Positions 11,691-24,026 of a stretch of DNA of 64,000 nt are shown here, piece after piece (positions within the stretch are counted from its first letter, which is position 1; each line of letters begins with the position of its first letter). A program made the position numbers and the translations under genes. The notes beneath the pieces were generated by a model that had not been told where the DNA came from, ran no database searches, and saw only the letters and a list, made by a program, of their open reading frames with translations. The DNA comes from Botryotinia globosa (lineage: Eukaryota > Ascomycota > Leotiomycetes > Helotiales > Sclerotiniaceae). The stretch spans positions 930,001-994,000 of the forward strand of contig RCSZ01000001.1 of assembly GCA_014898425.1 (NCBI GenBank), given 5' to 3'.

Positions 11691-12014
11691 GAAAGTATTA
11701 TATAATTATATTTATTATTATAAAAATCTAAAAAAGAAATTTTATTGAAAGCTTGCAGGCGAAGTCGGTTTACCTTATCATATTACTTTTTCTTATTTTT
11801 TTTCTTATTTTTTATTTTTTTTTTTTACTTTTTTTTTACTTTTTTTTTACTTTTTTTTTTTTTAGTGGGTCACTTCACTTCAAATCATCAATTATACCAT
11901 TGAACTATAAAAGCTATAATATTAAAATAATTTTTATTAATTTTAAGCTCACTATATTCAATATAATCCTTTTTCTATTGATTATATAAGCTTTAACTAT
12001 ATCTATACTAATTA

Positions 12015-12390
12015 AACTTCAACCCTTTAGAAAACCTTTAGTTTTGAAGCTAGTAATATAAAAAATATATCATTTGAAAGCCCTTAGCTTTTTATATATG
12101 GTTACCACTTTTCTTTTTTTTCATTCAATTTATATTAGCTTAAATAAGCTAATTTAAATAATTTTATTGAAAAAGTCTAGAATTTTATATTACAAAATTT
12201 ATACTACTTTAATTTCAATCTTTTATAAAACCCTTAGTTTTAAAGCTAGCAATATAAAAAATATATCATTTGAAAGCCCTTAATTTCTTCTATATAGTTA
12301 CTACTTTTGTTTTCTTTTTATTCAACTAATTTAAAGAATTTTGTTGAAACCCCTTAAGAATCTACATTTCTACGCTATGACCACAATACC
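12015..12390 (+). repeat. Tandem duplication of about 196 bp
   Basis: 12019-12090 and 12216-12283 share the segment AAAAATATATCATTTGAAAG, preceded by a TTTAGTTTTGAAGC or TTAGTTTTAAAGC block and followed by a related TTACTAC tract. Differences are mostly transitions. Confidence 0.65.
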
Positions 12391-14984
12391 AAGAAAGTCG
12401 AGCCAATCAAATCGCTTGAATCCAACCAATCAGATTGCTTGAATCAGGTCTCACTAAGCGAGGTTCTCTTTTTTCGTGTCTATATACACCTTCAGCCCTC
12501 GCAGGCGACAAGAATATTAAGGAGGTAAACCTCCAATTATTTGTATCGAGATTAAAGTCTTCAGCAAATCCTTTATATTCAATAAGAAATTACTTAAAAC
12601 TTTTATTAAAATTATTAATAATATTCTAAAACTATTTCTTATATTTGTATTATAATTCATCCCGTTTTTTCTTATTATACTATATTAATCAATAATTTTC
12701 TTTTTTATAAATAAAACATTTCTTTTTTATTCAAAACTTAAATAAACATTATTCACTATATCTAATATCTTTATTATATTCACCTTAATCATATTGATAT
12801 TTATAATCAATATAAAATATTATTATTTTATTAAAATAAACTTATTTTTATATTATAATAACTAATCAAAGTTTTTCAAAAAGATTTGATATATTTTTTG
12901 TAAAACAAAAATATATTAAAAAATATATTTGTACAAATATATATATATTAATGATTTTTTAATAAAATAATTTGTTTATTTTTATTATTAGATTAAGTCC
13001 TTTATATAAATAACAAAATTATATTATTATTAATTATAAATAATGAGATATCAATTTTCTATTATTTTTTAATTTTATTATTATATTTTTTAATATAATA
13101 CTTTTCTATTATTGTATAAAATTGTATTTGTATTTTAAATCTTTGAATATTGTTTTTATTAATTAACAAATTTTTTATATTGTATTTAGTATATTCCTAA
13201 GATTTGTATGATAGAAATTGAGTATAACTTCAATAAATATAATAAAAAATATTTTAGATAATAAATCTTTTAATAAATCGATATATTAATAATTATTAAG
13301 AAAAATGAAATATTTATAAGTAAAATTGTTATTTTATTTATTATATTTATCAATTTTCTTATAAAGTTTTATAAGATTTCCTAATAATTGATCAATATTA
13401 ATAATCTTTTATAATAAAACTTTCAGAATATTATAATTATATTATAAATTATTTTTATTTTTTCCTTATATACTATTTCCTTTTCTGTCTTTTTTGTATT
13501 TATTATAATTTTCTTATAAAAAGTCATTTCTTTTATTTCCATTATCTCTATTTCCTTTTTCATTTTTATTAAAATCATTATTACTATTAAATAAATCTTT
13601 ATATAATTATCTAATTCTTTATATAAAGATTATATTATTTTTAATATAATATTGTTTTTATAATGATAATAAGAATTATAATAATAATGGATTAATATTT
13701 TAAAAGAATAATCCAGATTAGTTTTAATTAGAATTGAGTTATTAATCAAATAATCCTTCTTATAGATCAAAATTGAATTAAATAGATTGAATAAATATAG
13801 GTTTTTTTGAATTATAAAATTTATATGTAATCAAGTCTATAAGATTAATTTTTAATGAAATAATAGGTTTAAGATTCTTTAGCTCTAATATCTTTCATTT
13901 GATATTGATATTCTTATTCTTATTAATAAAAAGTGATATCTACAAGTTATTAACTTTTTCTAATATAATATACTAATTAAAGCCTAAAGGTTTAAATTAA
14001 TCAGATTAATTATTAATATAAATCATTTTAGAGTTTTGTAATAGTGTATATAGATTTTTATTTATAATTTTTTATTATATACTTTTTGATCGAAATATAA
14101 AGCCTTTCTTTAAAAATATCTTAATGATTTTCTATTCCATCCACTTCTTATAATTTAATCAAATTATATTGATTAAAATTGTATATATAGATCGAGTTGT
14201 ATATATAATATACTTAATAACAAATAATCCATATAAATATAACTTATATCTAAATTTATATAGAAAATATATATCAATTATTTAAAAATATTTTTATATG
14301 AAATGTTTAAATACTTTAAAGTAATCTGATTATAATTCCTAATTAAAGTATATAAATTATTGATATTTATACAACTTGAATTTGCAAAAGCTTTTGATTT
14401 CTTTTATATTTGAATTCTTTTTGATATTAAAAGAATGATTTTCCTATCTTTTAACTAATTCGTTAAATATATCGATCACAATAATTAATAATATATTTGA
14501 TTCAATTGCATTTATATTTTCATAATCTAGGGATTATAGAAGTTTTGGATATAAAAGTTGTTCTATTATATTGATAGATAGTAGGTAGGTTTTTGGATAA
14601 ATCGATATATATAATTTTACTAAAAATTAATAAAGTTATAATTGTATAGAGTTTTATTAAATTCAAACTAATATTATAGATTTTTATTCTTCAAGCTATA
14701 TTACTTTGAAAAATAAAATATAGATTAAGATTAAATTTAAAAATTATTATTACATTACCAACTACTCTTGTTTTGATTAATATTAAATTACATTATTTTA
14801 ATATTTAATATATAAAAACTATTACTATATTATTAACAATTTCTATTTATATAAAAACAAGTATTAAATTATATTGTTTTGATATAAAAGCTTATATTTT
14901 TTCAAAGAAATATTAATTTTAGTTTAAAACTATATTGCTTTTGAAATAAGGTGTTAGGCTTTTGATTTATGATATTATTAATCA

Positions 14985-15135
14985 ATGTTGGTATTATTAT
15001 AGAGATAGTAAAGATAATATAATATTATAATTTACATTATTATAATATTACTTGAGGTTTTAAAAGCTAGGGTTATGAAATGTTTATATTTGTAGTGCCG
15101 AGGCATTAGTGTAAGTGTTAGTGCGGTTATATAAT
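14985..15135 (+). repeat. Copy 2 of the dispersed direct repeat (LTR-like)
   Basis: It starts TGTTGGTATTATTATAGAG and contains GAAATGTTTATATTTGTAG, matching 6213-6360 in the same orientation. It keeps more C and G at its right end (GTGCCGAGGCATTAGTG) than copy 1 does. If the two copies are LTRs, they bound an element of about 8.9 kb. Confidence 0.55.
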
Positions 15136-15664
15136 CCCTATCCCGACAAATAGATATAATAGTATCGAGATATTATTGCTTTTAGTAATATACACTTTAC
15201 ATTTAAAGGATTACTATTCCTCTAATCATAATTAATAATATATTATCTACTATACAAGGTAATATTAAAATCCGTACTTTCGCAATAATATTATATATTA
15301 ATATAAAATACTATATACTCAAACCAATATATTATTATAAAGTAAAAGATCTAGCTTTTCTCTTTATTCATATAAAATAATTATAGATATATCAAAAAGA
15401 TATTGATTACTATATATATTAGTATATCTTTTATAAGATATTTCTTGAAAAAAGCAGAGTTTTTTAAAGAGTTTTCACCCTTTATTTTTCTATATCTAAA
15501 ATTCTTTTTCTTTATAATTGAAATCTCTTTATAAGATCTTCGAATATTAAAAAACTCAGATCATTATAGAAATCTATAATTTAATTTCTTTTATTAATCA
15601 CATTCAATATAATAAATCTATTATTAATAATATCGATATTAGTAATTCCAATATAAATATACTG

Positions 15665-15865
15665 AATCTCCTTGTCAAGGTCACAAGATTATAAGTCACG
15701 TGAGATCACATGGCGGGAGACCCTCGAGCCCCTTTCGTACCACGGACTCCTTCGTTTTAGAATATTTCACGGACCCCTTTCTTTTCCGAGATATCCCGAA
15801 GACCTAATCTCTAACCTCGGGCCCCCGTATCGAAGTCAACCCGCTGGGTATAAAATTGTATGCTT
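15665..15865 (+). other. GC-balanced island with TATA-like end, possible element promoter
   Basis: About 200 bp of normal composition (CCCTCGAGCCCC, ACCTCGGGCCCCCG) within AT-rich DNA. It ends in GGTATAAAATTG, a good TATA-box match. It encodes no recognisable protein. A fragment of a transposon terminus with promoter is one possibility; simple capture of host DNA is another. Confidence 0.4.
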
Positions 15866-16099
15866 TCAATAGTTTTTTAGAGAAGTAATGAAAAGTCTTA
15901 TCCCAAAAATATACCTAAAGTTGATTCATTGCTATTCTCTACTCTAACACTCCTTTTCCAATATTAATAATAATATCTCCCCAATCTAGATAGATATTAA
16001 CTCAATGATTTCAAAAAAGAGTAAAGAGTAATATTCTGCTTTGAATACAGTAGAGATTAATAGGTTTTTCCAAGAAAATCTTTCCTTGGGTTTTTCGTG

Positions 16100-16200
16100 T
16101 TTTTCTATATATATATATATAATTTGAATAGAAATTTATATTGAATTTCTCTTCATTTCGAATATTAATTCTATGACTATAGGAGCTCTACATGAGAGAA
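16100..16200 (+). repeat. Copy A of a repeat also found at 18865-18990
   Basis: A TA dinucleotide run is followed by a block reading ATATTGAATTTCTCTTCATT, then TCGAATATT and, farther on, GGAGCTC. The same order occurs at 18865-18990 (ATATTGAATGTCTCTTTGTC, TCGAATATT, GGGCTCC). It lies at the right edge of the AT-rich block, just before the tRNA-His gene. Confidence 0.6.
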
Positions 16201-16599
16201 AAAAGAGACTAGATTTAACTACTTCTAAAATACTTTTAATAGTTTATTTTTTTCTTCAAATTTAAAACAAATATATATTTTAATAGATATCAATATAATT
16301 AAGAGTTGAGAGTTAGTCTTGTATTTTCAAACTTAATCATTTTATTTATAATTGATTTATGATTCAATTAATTGAAATATTCTAGTAAAGAATTAAATGA
16401 TTAATTGCGGCCTGTTTTTTCTCCTATGTAGAGAGCTCCCACCACAAAAAATCCGCGCACGTACCATCCCCACCTCGCCTAATATCCACCACCAAAAAAA
16501 TCCCCACCATCACTGTCCAACCTCAAAAATCTATGCAAAAAAAAGCAAAAAGAAAGATGGAATTAAACCATCATTGTTTTCAATCCAAGACAATGTCTT

Positions 16600-16701
16600 T
16601 GGCGGTGCTGGGAATCGAACCCAGATTGAAACGGATCATTCGTGATATGTCCTTTTAAGGACGAGCCACAACGTCACGTGCTACCATTACACCACACCAC
16701 C
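16600..16701 (-). tRNA. tRNA-His (GTG) with a 31-nt intron
   Basis: Read on the minus strand from 16701. The acceptor stem GGTGGTG pairs with CACCGCC (one G-U), the D arm holds TGGTGTAATGGTAGCAC (A box), the anticodon loop is TTGTGGC (anticodon GTG), and the T arm is CTGGG-TTCGATT-CCCAG (B box). The intron occupies 16635-16665 at the canonical position after nucleotide 37 and can fold (GTCC-TTAAAA-GGAC). Discriminator base A. No G-1 is encoded, as expected where it is added after transcription in eukaryotes. The 27-43 pair is a T-T mismatch. The exons are 16666-16701 and 16600-16634. Confidence 0.85.
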
Positions 16702-18864
16702 TGCTGAGAGGCTGTTTTTGATGTGTGGGATCAGTTTTTTTAAGTATATAAATGTATAATGATCTTGGTGGGGTAGAGGAAATCAGGTGAGAAGTATTGG
16801 CGGGTGGGTAATTAGTGCGCTGTGCAGGTAGAGAAAGATGTGGGGTAGACTTTGATACTGAGATGGACATCTAACAAGTTGTATATCATATAAACCTTAC
16901 GAGAGTGTATTTTTGATGAATGCTAATCTTTTGTAAACAAAAAGATTAATATTTGATAAATAATCATCTTATATAAAAATTGATATAATAATATGTGATA
17001 AATATATTTAAAAAATCTATATTATATAAATTTTATAAATAATTCTATATTTTTGAAATATTTTTGAAATATTTTTAATAATAAATATTGATTATTTAAT
17101 ATAATATAAAATTATAAAAACAAAGAGAATAAGAATATAATCTTGTTTTGTTTATGAGTATATGAACCTGGCATTTATTAAAAATATGCCCTTGTATATA
17201 GATAGACCTTTTAGAATCTTAACTCCAACTCAATAATCAAACGCTTTGAATATTCTAGTAGAGATTGAACAATCAGTTCTTCTAATGTCTCAATTCAAAT
17301 TGAATAATTATACTATTTCAGTCTTTCAATTCAGGATTAAACAATTATTATATTCTTCTCATGTTCTATTTCAGATTGAATATTCAAATGGCTAGGAATC
17401 TTTCATAATATAAGATTCATTCAATCACATTCCATCACTTGATATCATACACTCATTCTCATCACTCCTGACCGCCATATTTCTAGCTCAAATTTACCAA
17501 CCTTCATCCCCTTTGGTTCCACGATGTTTCCCAGATCTACTCCAGGAGTGTTGATCCCTCCAAGTCCACATCGGCCTCGTCCTCTACCAAATCCTTCGAC
17601 TCGTCCTCAGTAAAAATCTTACATCTACTTCTCCTATCCATGCACTTCTTATTTCCATCTCCAACTTCCTCTTGCACTTCCTCTTCCACTCCTATCTCCA
17701 GCTTCCATCCTCTTACATTTTCCTATCTTCTTATTTCAAACCTTGTCCAATTTTTCAAACGCTTCTTGGTTTTCACTTCTTGGTTTTCACTTCCACCATC
17801 GTTAACTTGATAATATATTCTCGAAATATTCCTATATACCTGTGCAACCTTCTACTCATCCCAACTTTCTGGAAGCTCTTTTAAACTGTTTTCGCTATCA
17901 TCGGCTTCTGTAAATCTTGCCACCAAGTAATATATACAGTATCAGCATTAATATTTCGCTTACATTCACATGTTATAAAGCAAGATTACTATTATAAAAA
18001 CACGAAAATTCTATTCTATTTCTATTCTGTAATCTCCAGTGCTTCTGTAATAACCTCCTTTCGCGCTTGGAGGGCGTCTATTACAACGCCAAATTGGTTG
18101 TAAGGTATGGACAATCACCTTGGGCTATTTCTAATATGAGTGGGATCGAGGACTGGAGAGAGATGTATTCGAGAGCATTGGAAGGCAAATGGAAGACGCC
18201 TTTCACTACATACTAGGTAGGTAGTATACCATCGCCCCACATCAAAAGGCGAAGCTTTAAAATAGGGGGGAACCTCCCCTGTAGTGGCAGAATCCGTGGG
18301 TGACGAAACCATCACTTCGTTAATTATAATAAAATAATAGGCTTTCAATTATATATTGAAAGAATTGTTTTTAATAAATTAATGTGTTTGATTTAAAAAT
18401 CTGTATTATCCGAAGCTTATTCTAATTGATAGAGTCTTAGTAAAATTTCTTAGATTTTGAAAGTTAAAAGCTTATTTGTTGAATTCAATTAATAATCAAT
18501 GAAATATATATATTAGAATTGTTTAATTCTTCTGCTTATATAATATATTCTATATTATGTGATATAATGATAAAGCTTTTAATTAAAGAATAAATCGAAA
18601 ATGAGGTGAACAAATCCCCCTTTAGACTTTTAACTAATACCTTCCACCCTCTCTTTAACTCTCCAATTTATTCTCTCTCTCCTTTTTAATTCTAATTCAC
18701 ATTTTTGATCTCCTTTTAATTTATATACTCACTCCCATCCGTCCACCTTTCCTATAATTCTAATATTCAAAAATCTGAAAATTCCTAAGGTCTTTTAAAA
18801 TACTTGTTTTTTTTAAAAAAAAAGTTAATATTAAACAGATTACAAAAAATACTGATTCTATTTA
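16702..18864. other. Second AT-rich, gene-free stretch
   Basis: No gene supported. 16880-17160 and 18320-18900 are strongly AT-rich. The middle part (17400-18320) has normal composition with CT-rich segments, but its open frames are short and low in complexity. A decayed gene cannot be excluded. Confidence 0.5.
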
Positions 18865-18873
18865 TTATTAATA

Positions 18874-18916
<43 letters not shown>

Positions 18917-18990
18917 ATAGGAAATTATATTGAATGTCTCTTTGTCTCGAATATTCACTTTACCACTACAGGGCTCCTTCCATCTGAGGG
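18865..18990 (+). repeat. Copy B of the 16100-16200 repeat, with (TA)n
   Basis: A TA microsatellite (about 18878-18910) is followed by the block shared with 16100-16200. This copy keeps GCTCCTTCCATCTGAGGGG, so it is less decayed at its right end. Confidence 0.6.
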
Positions 18991-20525
18991 GACGGAAAAT
19001 GAAGTTTGCTCAGGTAATTCTTTCCATACATACAAAATGATTTACAAATGTTATCCAGTTGACTACAGCCTCGTTGGGTTTTAGAACAATTTTTGTAATA
19101 CTATTCGAAACGTATCAACTTCGACTTTTATTGTTTATGACATGTCTTATATCCTTATATTAAATACCTTGAACGAAACATAATATAAATTATAATTCAT
19201 TTTGTTAAACCTCAACGATACTCTTCACAATTAACACTAAAAAGTGTCGCTGAGTAACTGACATTTTGGTTTCCAGAGAGTATATTAACTACTCAAAGGA
19301 TCGAATCAAATCAATAGAAAATCGGTAGATGATATATGCTGCACTAAACGGTTTTCCTTGAATCGATACTCCTTCTATGCTATGAGACCAAATCTTGATG
19401 TAGAAGATCTCAGTATGTCTTGTCCTGTTATTCGGTAGACATTGCCCCATGAGTTTTCACCCACAATATTCATGTGCAGTGACTCCGACTGAATGTAATA
19501 TATTTTGAATAGATGTATATATTCATACGCTACTTGTTGACCTCTCTTCTCCTAACTCGTTGTTTTGCAGAGCGTTTTGGGTAACTTCCAAGCGAGGCAT
19601 TGTGTATAAGATTTGCCTTGTTTCCACCCATATCTGGCTGTGGTTTGTACAATGGTATTGTCCTACCAAGGCCAGAAATGACTGGCACTGCCAAATATTG
19701 GTTGTCATCTAGTGTTATGTTTGTTTGTCGATTTGTCGTGTATTCTGTACATATTGGTAGTAGAAAGCTACTGATGGTAGTAAACTTGAAATTTATCGAA
19801 TAAATTTGAGGTGTTTGTTTGTCAATCTTCTGCTTCTGGTTCTCTTTGATGTCTGTATTAACAAGTTAGTACAACTTCTGAGCAATTATGATTGTCTTGT
19901 ATTTGTTCTTTGACTACTTGATCCTCCCTGAATATATATGTATTGTTATTAACTTATTGTATTTGAATAGCTGTCTTGCTTGATCTTGTCTACCATAAAG
20001 GTTATTCTTCTTCAGTTCAAGAAGATTTTGTGGTTTTCATTACTTCTGCTCTTCTCCACTTCGGAGAGGTTGCTGCTTTGACAAGTGAATATAATACACT
20101 GTAGTGATGTTAAGACTTGCTTAAAATAGGACATTGACAAACCAAACGGCTTGTTCCGAGTTAGTTGTGTAAAGGTAGTCATCTCAACATACTCGAGGAC
20201 AATGGTTAGCTCATGTTGTTATGTCAAAATTAAATTTACGCGTCAAATTAATTTTTGTCGTCGGGTACAGCAACCTCGAACTCTCCAACAACCATCACAA
20301 AAGACAGCAAAAAGTTTGACGCGTAGCTATATAGCTCGATATTACTGCAGATTGTCTCATCTTTCTTTATGAATACTGAAACTTCTCTTTGATCCCGCCA
20401 GCTGTCAATCAACGGGCATTTTCGCGCTCACAACTTAAATTCACGTTGCTTTCCCATTCGAATTTCTATCAGCCCCGTGGCGCAATACTACAAACCTCCA
20501 CTATCATCATATTTCTCCTCGCACA
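18991..20525. other. Intergenic stretch without a recognisable gene
   Basis: Composition is normal and open frames are all below 75 codons. No domain, tRNA or repeat family was recognised. The right end is the promoter of the acidic-protein gene. Confidence 0.45.
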
Positions 20526-21278
20526 ATGTCTGCCCAGGTCCCAGTAGATACTATAGACTATAACCTCTGGTTTCAAGACCAACAATATGGCCCAGGAGCT
20601 TATCCCACCGTCGATACCCTGACCTTTCTTTGCCGTCAGGATGCAGCAATCTATAACGCGAAGATACGATGTAAGCAATCTTCACATTGATATCTCCAAT
20701 CTCTCAAGACAAGAACGCTAATCAGTCATATTACAGTTCAAGAAGAGACAATGAGAGTTCACGAGACCATTGCACCAACAACAGCAACAGCCTACGATAT
20801 CACGGATCTCAGTCGCCACGTCTTCGGCTATTGGGAAATGATGCTTGGTATAGCAAAAGCGGATCCTGTTTGGACGGCCAGTTACGGAGGCATCAATACG
20901 CCGCGCTCCTTTAATAGTAGTTGGAGTCGCGCGAAGCAGCACATCAGGGAGCTTATAATTAAGAACCAACGTGCCGCAGATCAGGCTGCTGCCGATGCCG
21001 CTGATAGTAATGAAGAGTTTGACATTGAAGGGGAAGAGGGAAGCGACGAAGAAAGTGTTGGCAGCGTTATCGTTGTCGATTACAACAATGATGGGGAAGA
21101 GAGCGACGACGAAGGAATGGATGAAGATGATGAAGGAGGAAATAGCGATGGAGATAATGGTGATGAGGATAATGAGAGAGAGGATAGCGATGAAGAAATG
21201 GATGACAGCAGTGTTATCGTTGTGGAGTACAACGATGAAGAAGAAGAGAGTTACGGCGACGAAATGGATGAAGGAGAC

Positions 21279-21310
<32 letters not shown>

Positions 21311-21461
21311 AGAAGAAGAAGAAGAAGAAGAAGAAGAAGAAGAAGAAGAAGAAGAAGAAAGCGATGGAGAAATCGTGGGTTTTTGGTGGGATCATACGAG
21401 AGATACTAGTGGTTTGATATATAGTCTCAATTCCTCTGGTATATACGAGTTCTCGGTTTGA
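20526..21461 (+). CDS. Hypothetical acidic protein with poly-Glu tract
   Basis: Two exons, 20526-20670 and 20737-21461, joined across a 66-nt intron (GTAAGC...TTACAG), encode 289 aa. The ATG at 20526 is preferred because the first exon then runs in frame into the long second exon. Residues about 1-145 are a normal, globular-looking segment with aromatic and Trp residues (LWFQDQQYGPGAYP; WEMMLGIAKADPVW; SSWSRAKQHIREL). From about residue 160 the protein is overwhelmingly Asp/Glu, with two similar SVIVVDYNND / SVIVVEYNDE islands and a pure Glu run of about 28 encoded by a GAA repeat, ending in GFWWDHTRDTSGLIYSL. I recognise no domain. Acidic tails like this occur in histone-binding and nucleolar proteins, but that role is not shown here. 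It sits in a gene-poor, accessory-looking part of the window. Confidence 0.6.
21273..21360. repeat. (GAA)n microsatellite inside the coding exon
   Basis: About 28 uninterrupted or nearly uninterrupted GAA codons, encoding poly-Glu in the acidic protein. Length change by multiples of three would keep the frame. The antisense frame reads as a long poly-Phe run and is not a gene. Confidence 0.9.
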
Positions 21462-22935
21462 AATTCCTCCAAAAAGCAAATATATACCATTCGAAACTCG
21501 GAATTGACTACTTCTTGAATCGTGTTGTCGATTGCTAACTTGAGTTGCCAGATTATAGAGCATTCTTTGCGAGGAAAGAAAAAGATAGTTCCGCACGCCT
21601 CGACGATAAATGTTAATTCAAATAGTTTTTTTAAGACGATAGTCTACCGTTATTGGCATTGAGTAGAGATATAGTAGAGCTGTAGACCTTTTATATGGGA
21701 GGATTGCGCCTTTCCTCTCCATATCGCAGTTGTAAATAGATACTTCTTTGTCCTAAACGTGCTATTCTCTCAACTTTGGGTTTCTTAATTTTGGAGACAG
21801 ATGATAGCTTATAATGCAAGGAGCTCGCTAAAAAAGCTAAAGACTACCGAAAACTTAAAAATTATACGTAATATCTCTGATCCAACATCAGATTGATTAC
21901 ACTTCACTATTAATAGTTTTGATAACTCAATGTGTTAGATTTTTAGCATATCTGTAAAATGATAAGGATTGAAACAATCGGGTGACATTTTTTTCTCTTT
22001 CGAATCCTGAGAGAAATAATGAGCTCGCATCTCTCTAAATTGAAACAGTAGCAGATGATGAACCACTTGATATTGCTATGTGAATGAATTCATAAAGCTC
22101 AACACTCTTCTACCTCAACTTCAGATTGGAAATTCCTATCTCCGTATGGTTGAAACGGCTTGCTTCATGTGAGTCAGATGTAAGAAAGGACCGGACTCGG
22201 ACTATCGTTTCGTGGTGGTCCCTTCCATAATAAACTGCAGTGAAAGTGGCGCTGCTTTTTGTAGAAAGAATGAATCTTATGTTAACAGTATATATTCACT
22301 CGACAACGACATCGTTTGGAGAAATCAGATTTAAGTCCCTTTCGACCCTGAATCGAACTACGACTTCGAAGTCTGACAATCATCATTAAACTTCCATGAT
22401 TCTCCGTCTACTCTCAAGGCAGGTCACTGAAATCCTTGTATCATGATTTCCTGCAGTCCGTACTACAGTCTGAGAATGAGAGGCTTAAAAATTTGTGCTA
22501 CAGTTATATGAAAACATGAAATGACAGTTCATTTTTCTGAATAATCCCCTCCACCTCGCAAACTCCTACTATGTATGGAGATGTACCAGAAGTGACTCAA
22601 CCCAATAACTGATGACGACGAAGTGAATGCTGCTCGCCACAAAAGTGGTATGACGATAAATCAGATACATCATACGTGCCAAGAAATGCAACCCAAAACG
22701 ATCCAATCAGAACACCAAATATTCATTACAAGCAAAAAGAATCCTGCTGAGTGGTCACAGAAAATAATGAGAAGAGGGGCTGTGGATACTGCCCCTCTGC
22801 GGGTCTTGCACTTGACTAAAACCAATCCGATAGGTACAACCCAACCTATTTCCTGCATGAACTCCACATCTTACGCATGGAATTTTTAAAGATTAGTATA
22901 TAACAAATTGACCCGATCTTTCACAACAACTATCA
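21462..22935. other. Intergenic stretch without a recognisable gene
   Basis: No gene supported. Open frames are short and overlap on both strands (for example around 22623-22889) and resemble no family I know. Confidence 0.45.
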
Positions 22936-23042
22936 GGGGCTGTAACTCAGTGGTAGAGTGCCTCGTTTGCATTGTCAGTTATCATACATGATATATCTGA
23001 TAAGTTTCGATGAAGTCCAGGGTTCGACTCCCTGCCGCTCCA
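22936..23042 (+). tRNA. tRNA-Ala (TGC) with a 35-nt intron
   Basis: The exons are 22936-22971 and 23007-23042. The acceptor GGGGCTG pairs with CCGCTCC and includes the G3-U70 pair that marks alanine tRNAs. The D arm is ACTC-AGTGGTA-GAGT, the anticodon loop TTTGCAT has anticodon TGC, and the T arm is CAGGG-TTCGACT-CCCTG. The intron 22972-23006 follows nucleotide 37. A TTTTT terminator starts about 5 nt after the 3' end. Pairs 6-67 (T-C) and 28-42 (C-T) are mismatched, so slight decay is possible. Confidence 0.85.
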
Positions 23043-24026
23043 ATATCTTTTTGCATTTCTTTTAATCTCTCTAGCTTCAAAATTGAGGAAGTTGTTGGTT
23101 GATACTTTTGTTGGGTGAAAACTTTTAATTTTCCTTTCGAGTGAAGCGAATGGTTTAAATTAGAAAGGAAAGAACGATTTCTTTTCTGGGTTTGAGTTCT
23201 GCTGTATCTAATCCGTTGAATGGTATTTTTTTTTCTTCGAGCCTTCATCGATTGGTGCATGGTGTGTACGAAGTATTCAGAAGCCCCGGAATGACATCCG
23301 AGACGGTTCGGAGTATCATTACACCGTACTATTTCTAACCACCGATGCTTGTGCGTGGGGTTGACGGGGGATGTTTCGGAGATAAGATCACAAGGATGGA
23401 ACGCAAAGACAGAAAAGCGCTCAATTGAATGTTCATCGACGGGTGTATATACCGGCACTGAGAATCTGGTCACTGGAAAGAATGGCATCATTGGTGGTAA
23501 ATAGGCTTGCTAGATATATCTTGAAAAATTGATTGGCATTGAGGTATTCATCCGGGCGCTGCAATGTTTATGAATAGGCCGATTGTCAAAGAGGTATGTA
23601 TGTATGTATGCACAGGATAGATAGGATAAAGGCCCTGGCGGCCCACAAGCAATAATCTACAAAGTAAAGAAAAGGAATGACATCGATGCAGAAACTTGTA
23701 GTGTCACTGGTGTGTCAGTCTACATGAGTGGGATGTGCAGTAGTATATGTATGGAATTCAGCATTATGCTGAAATCCTCAACAAGAATGTTCGATAAATT
23801 ATAGTTAAATGATTCCAAACTATGCATATCAAACAGAAGACTCATGAGCCAATTGATCCCGCCAGAGTCAAAAATCTACATAGAATAGTTTTTGCCAACC
23901 AGACTGAGATCTGACGACTGGGAGAACCTGAATACTTAGATGACAATGAACATTGAGAAAAAGGGTGAAATGTCAAAGAGTATCAAATTAGAATTAGAAA
24001 TATATTATTTTCAACCTGACAAGTTT
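23043..24026. other. Intergenic stretch between tRNA-Ala and the SDR gene
   Basis: No gene supported. The minus-strand open frame of about 169 codons here runs into the tRNA sequence and has no recognisable domain. It contains a short TATG microsatellite near 23595. Confidence 0.45.

Noticed and set aside
20718..21596. Minus-strand open frame of 292 codons with poly-Phe
   Set aside because: It is the mirror of the GAA repeat and of the acidic gene; the plus-strand frame has a proper ATG exon and intron.
22982..23491. Minus-strand frame of 169 codons
   Set aside because: It overlaps the 3' half of the tRNA-Ala gene in antisense and shows no domain.
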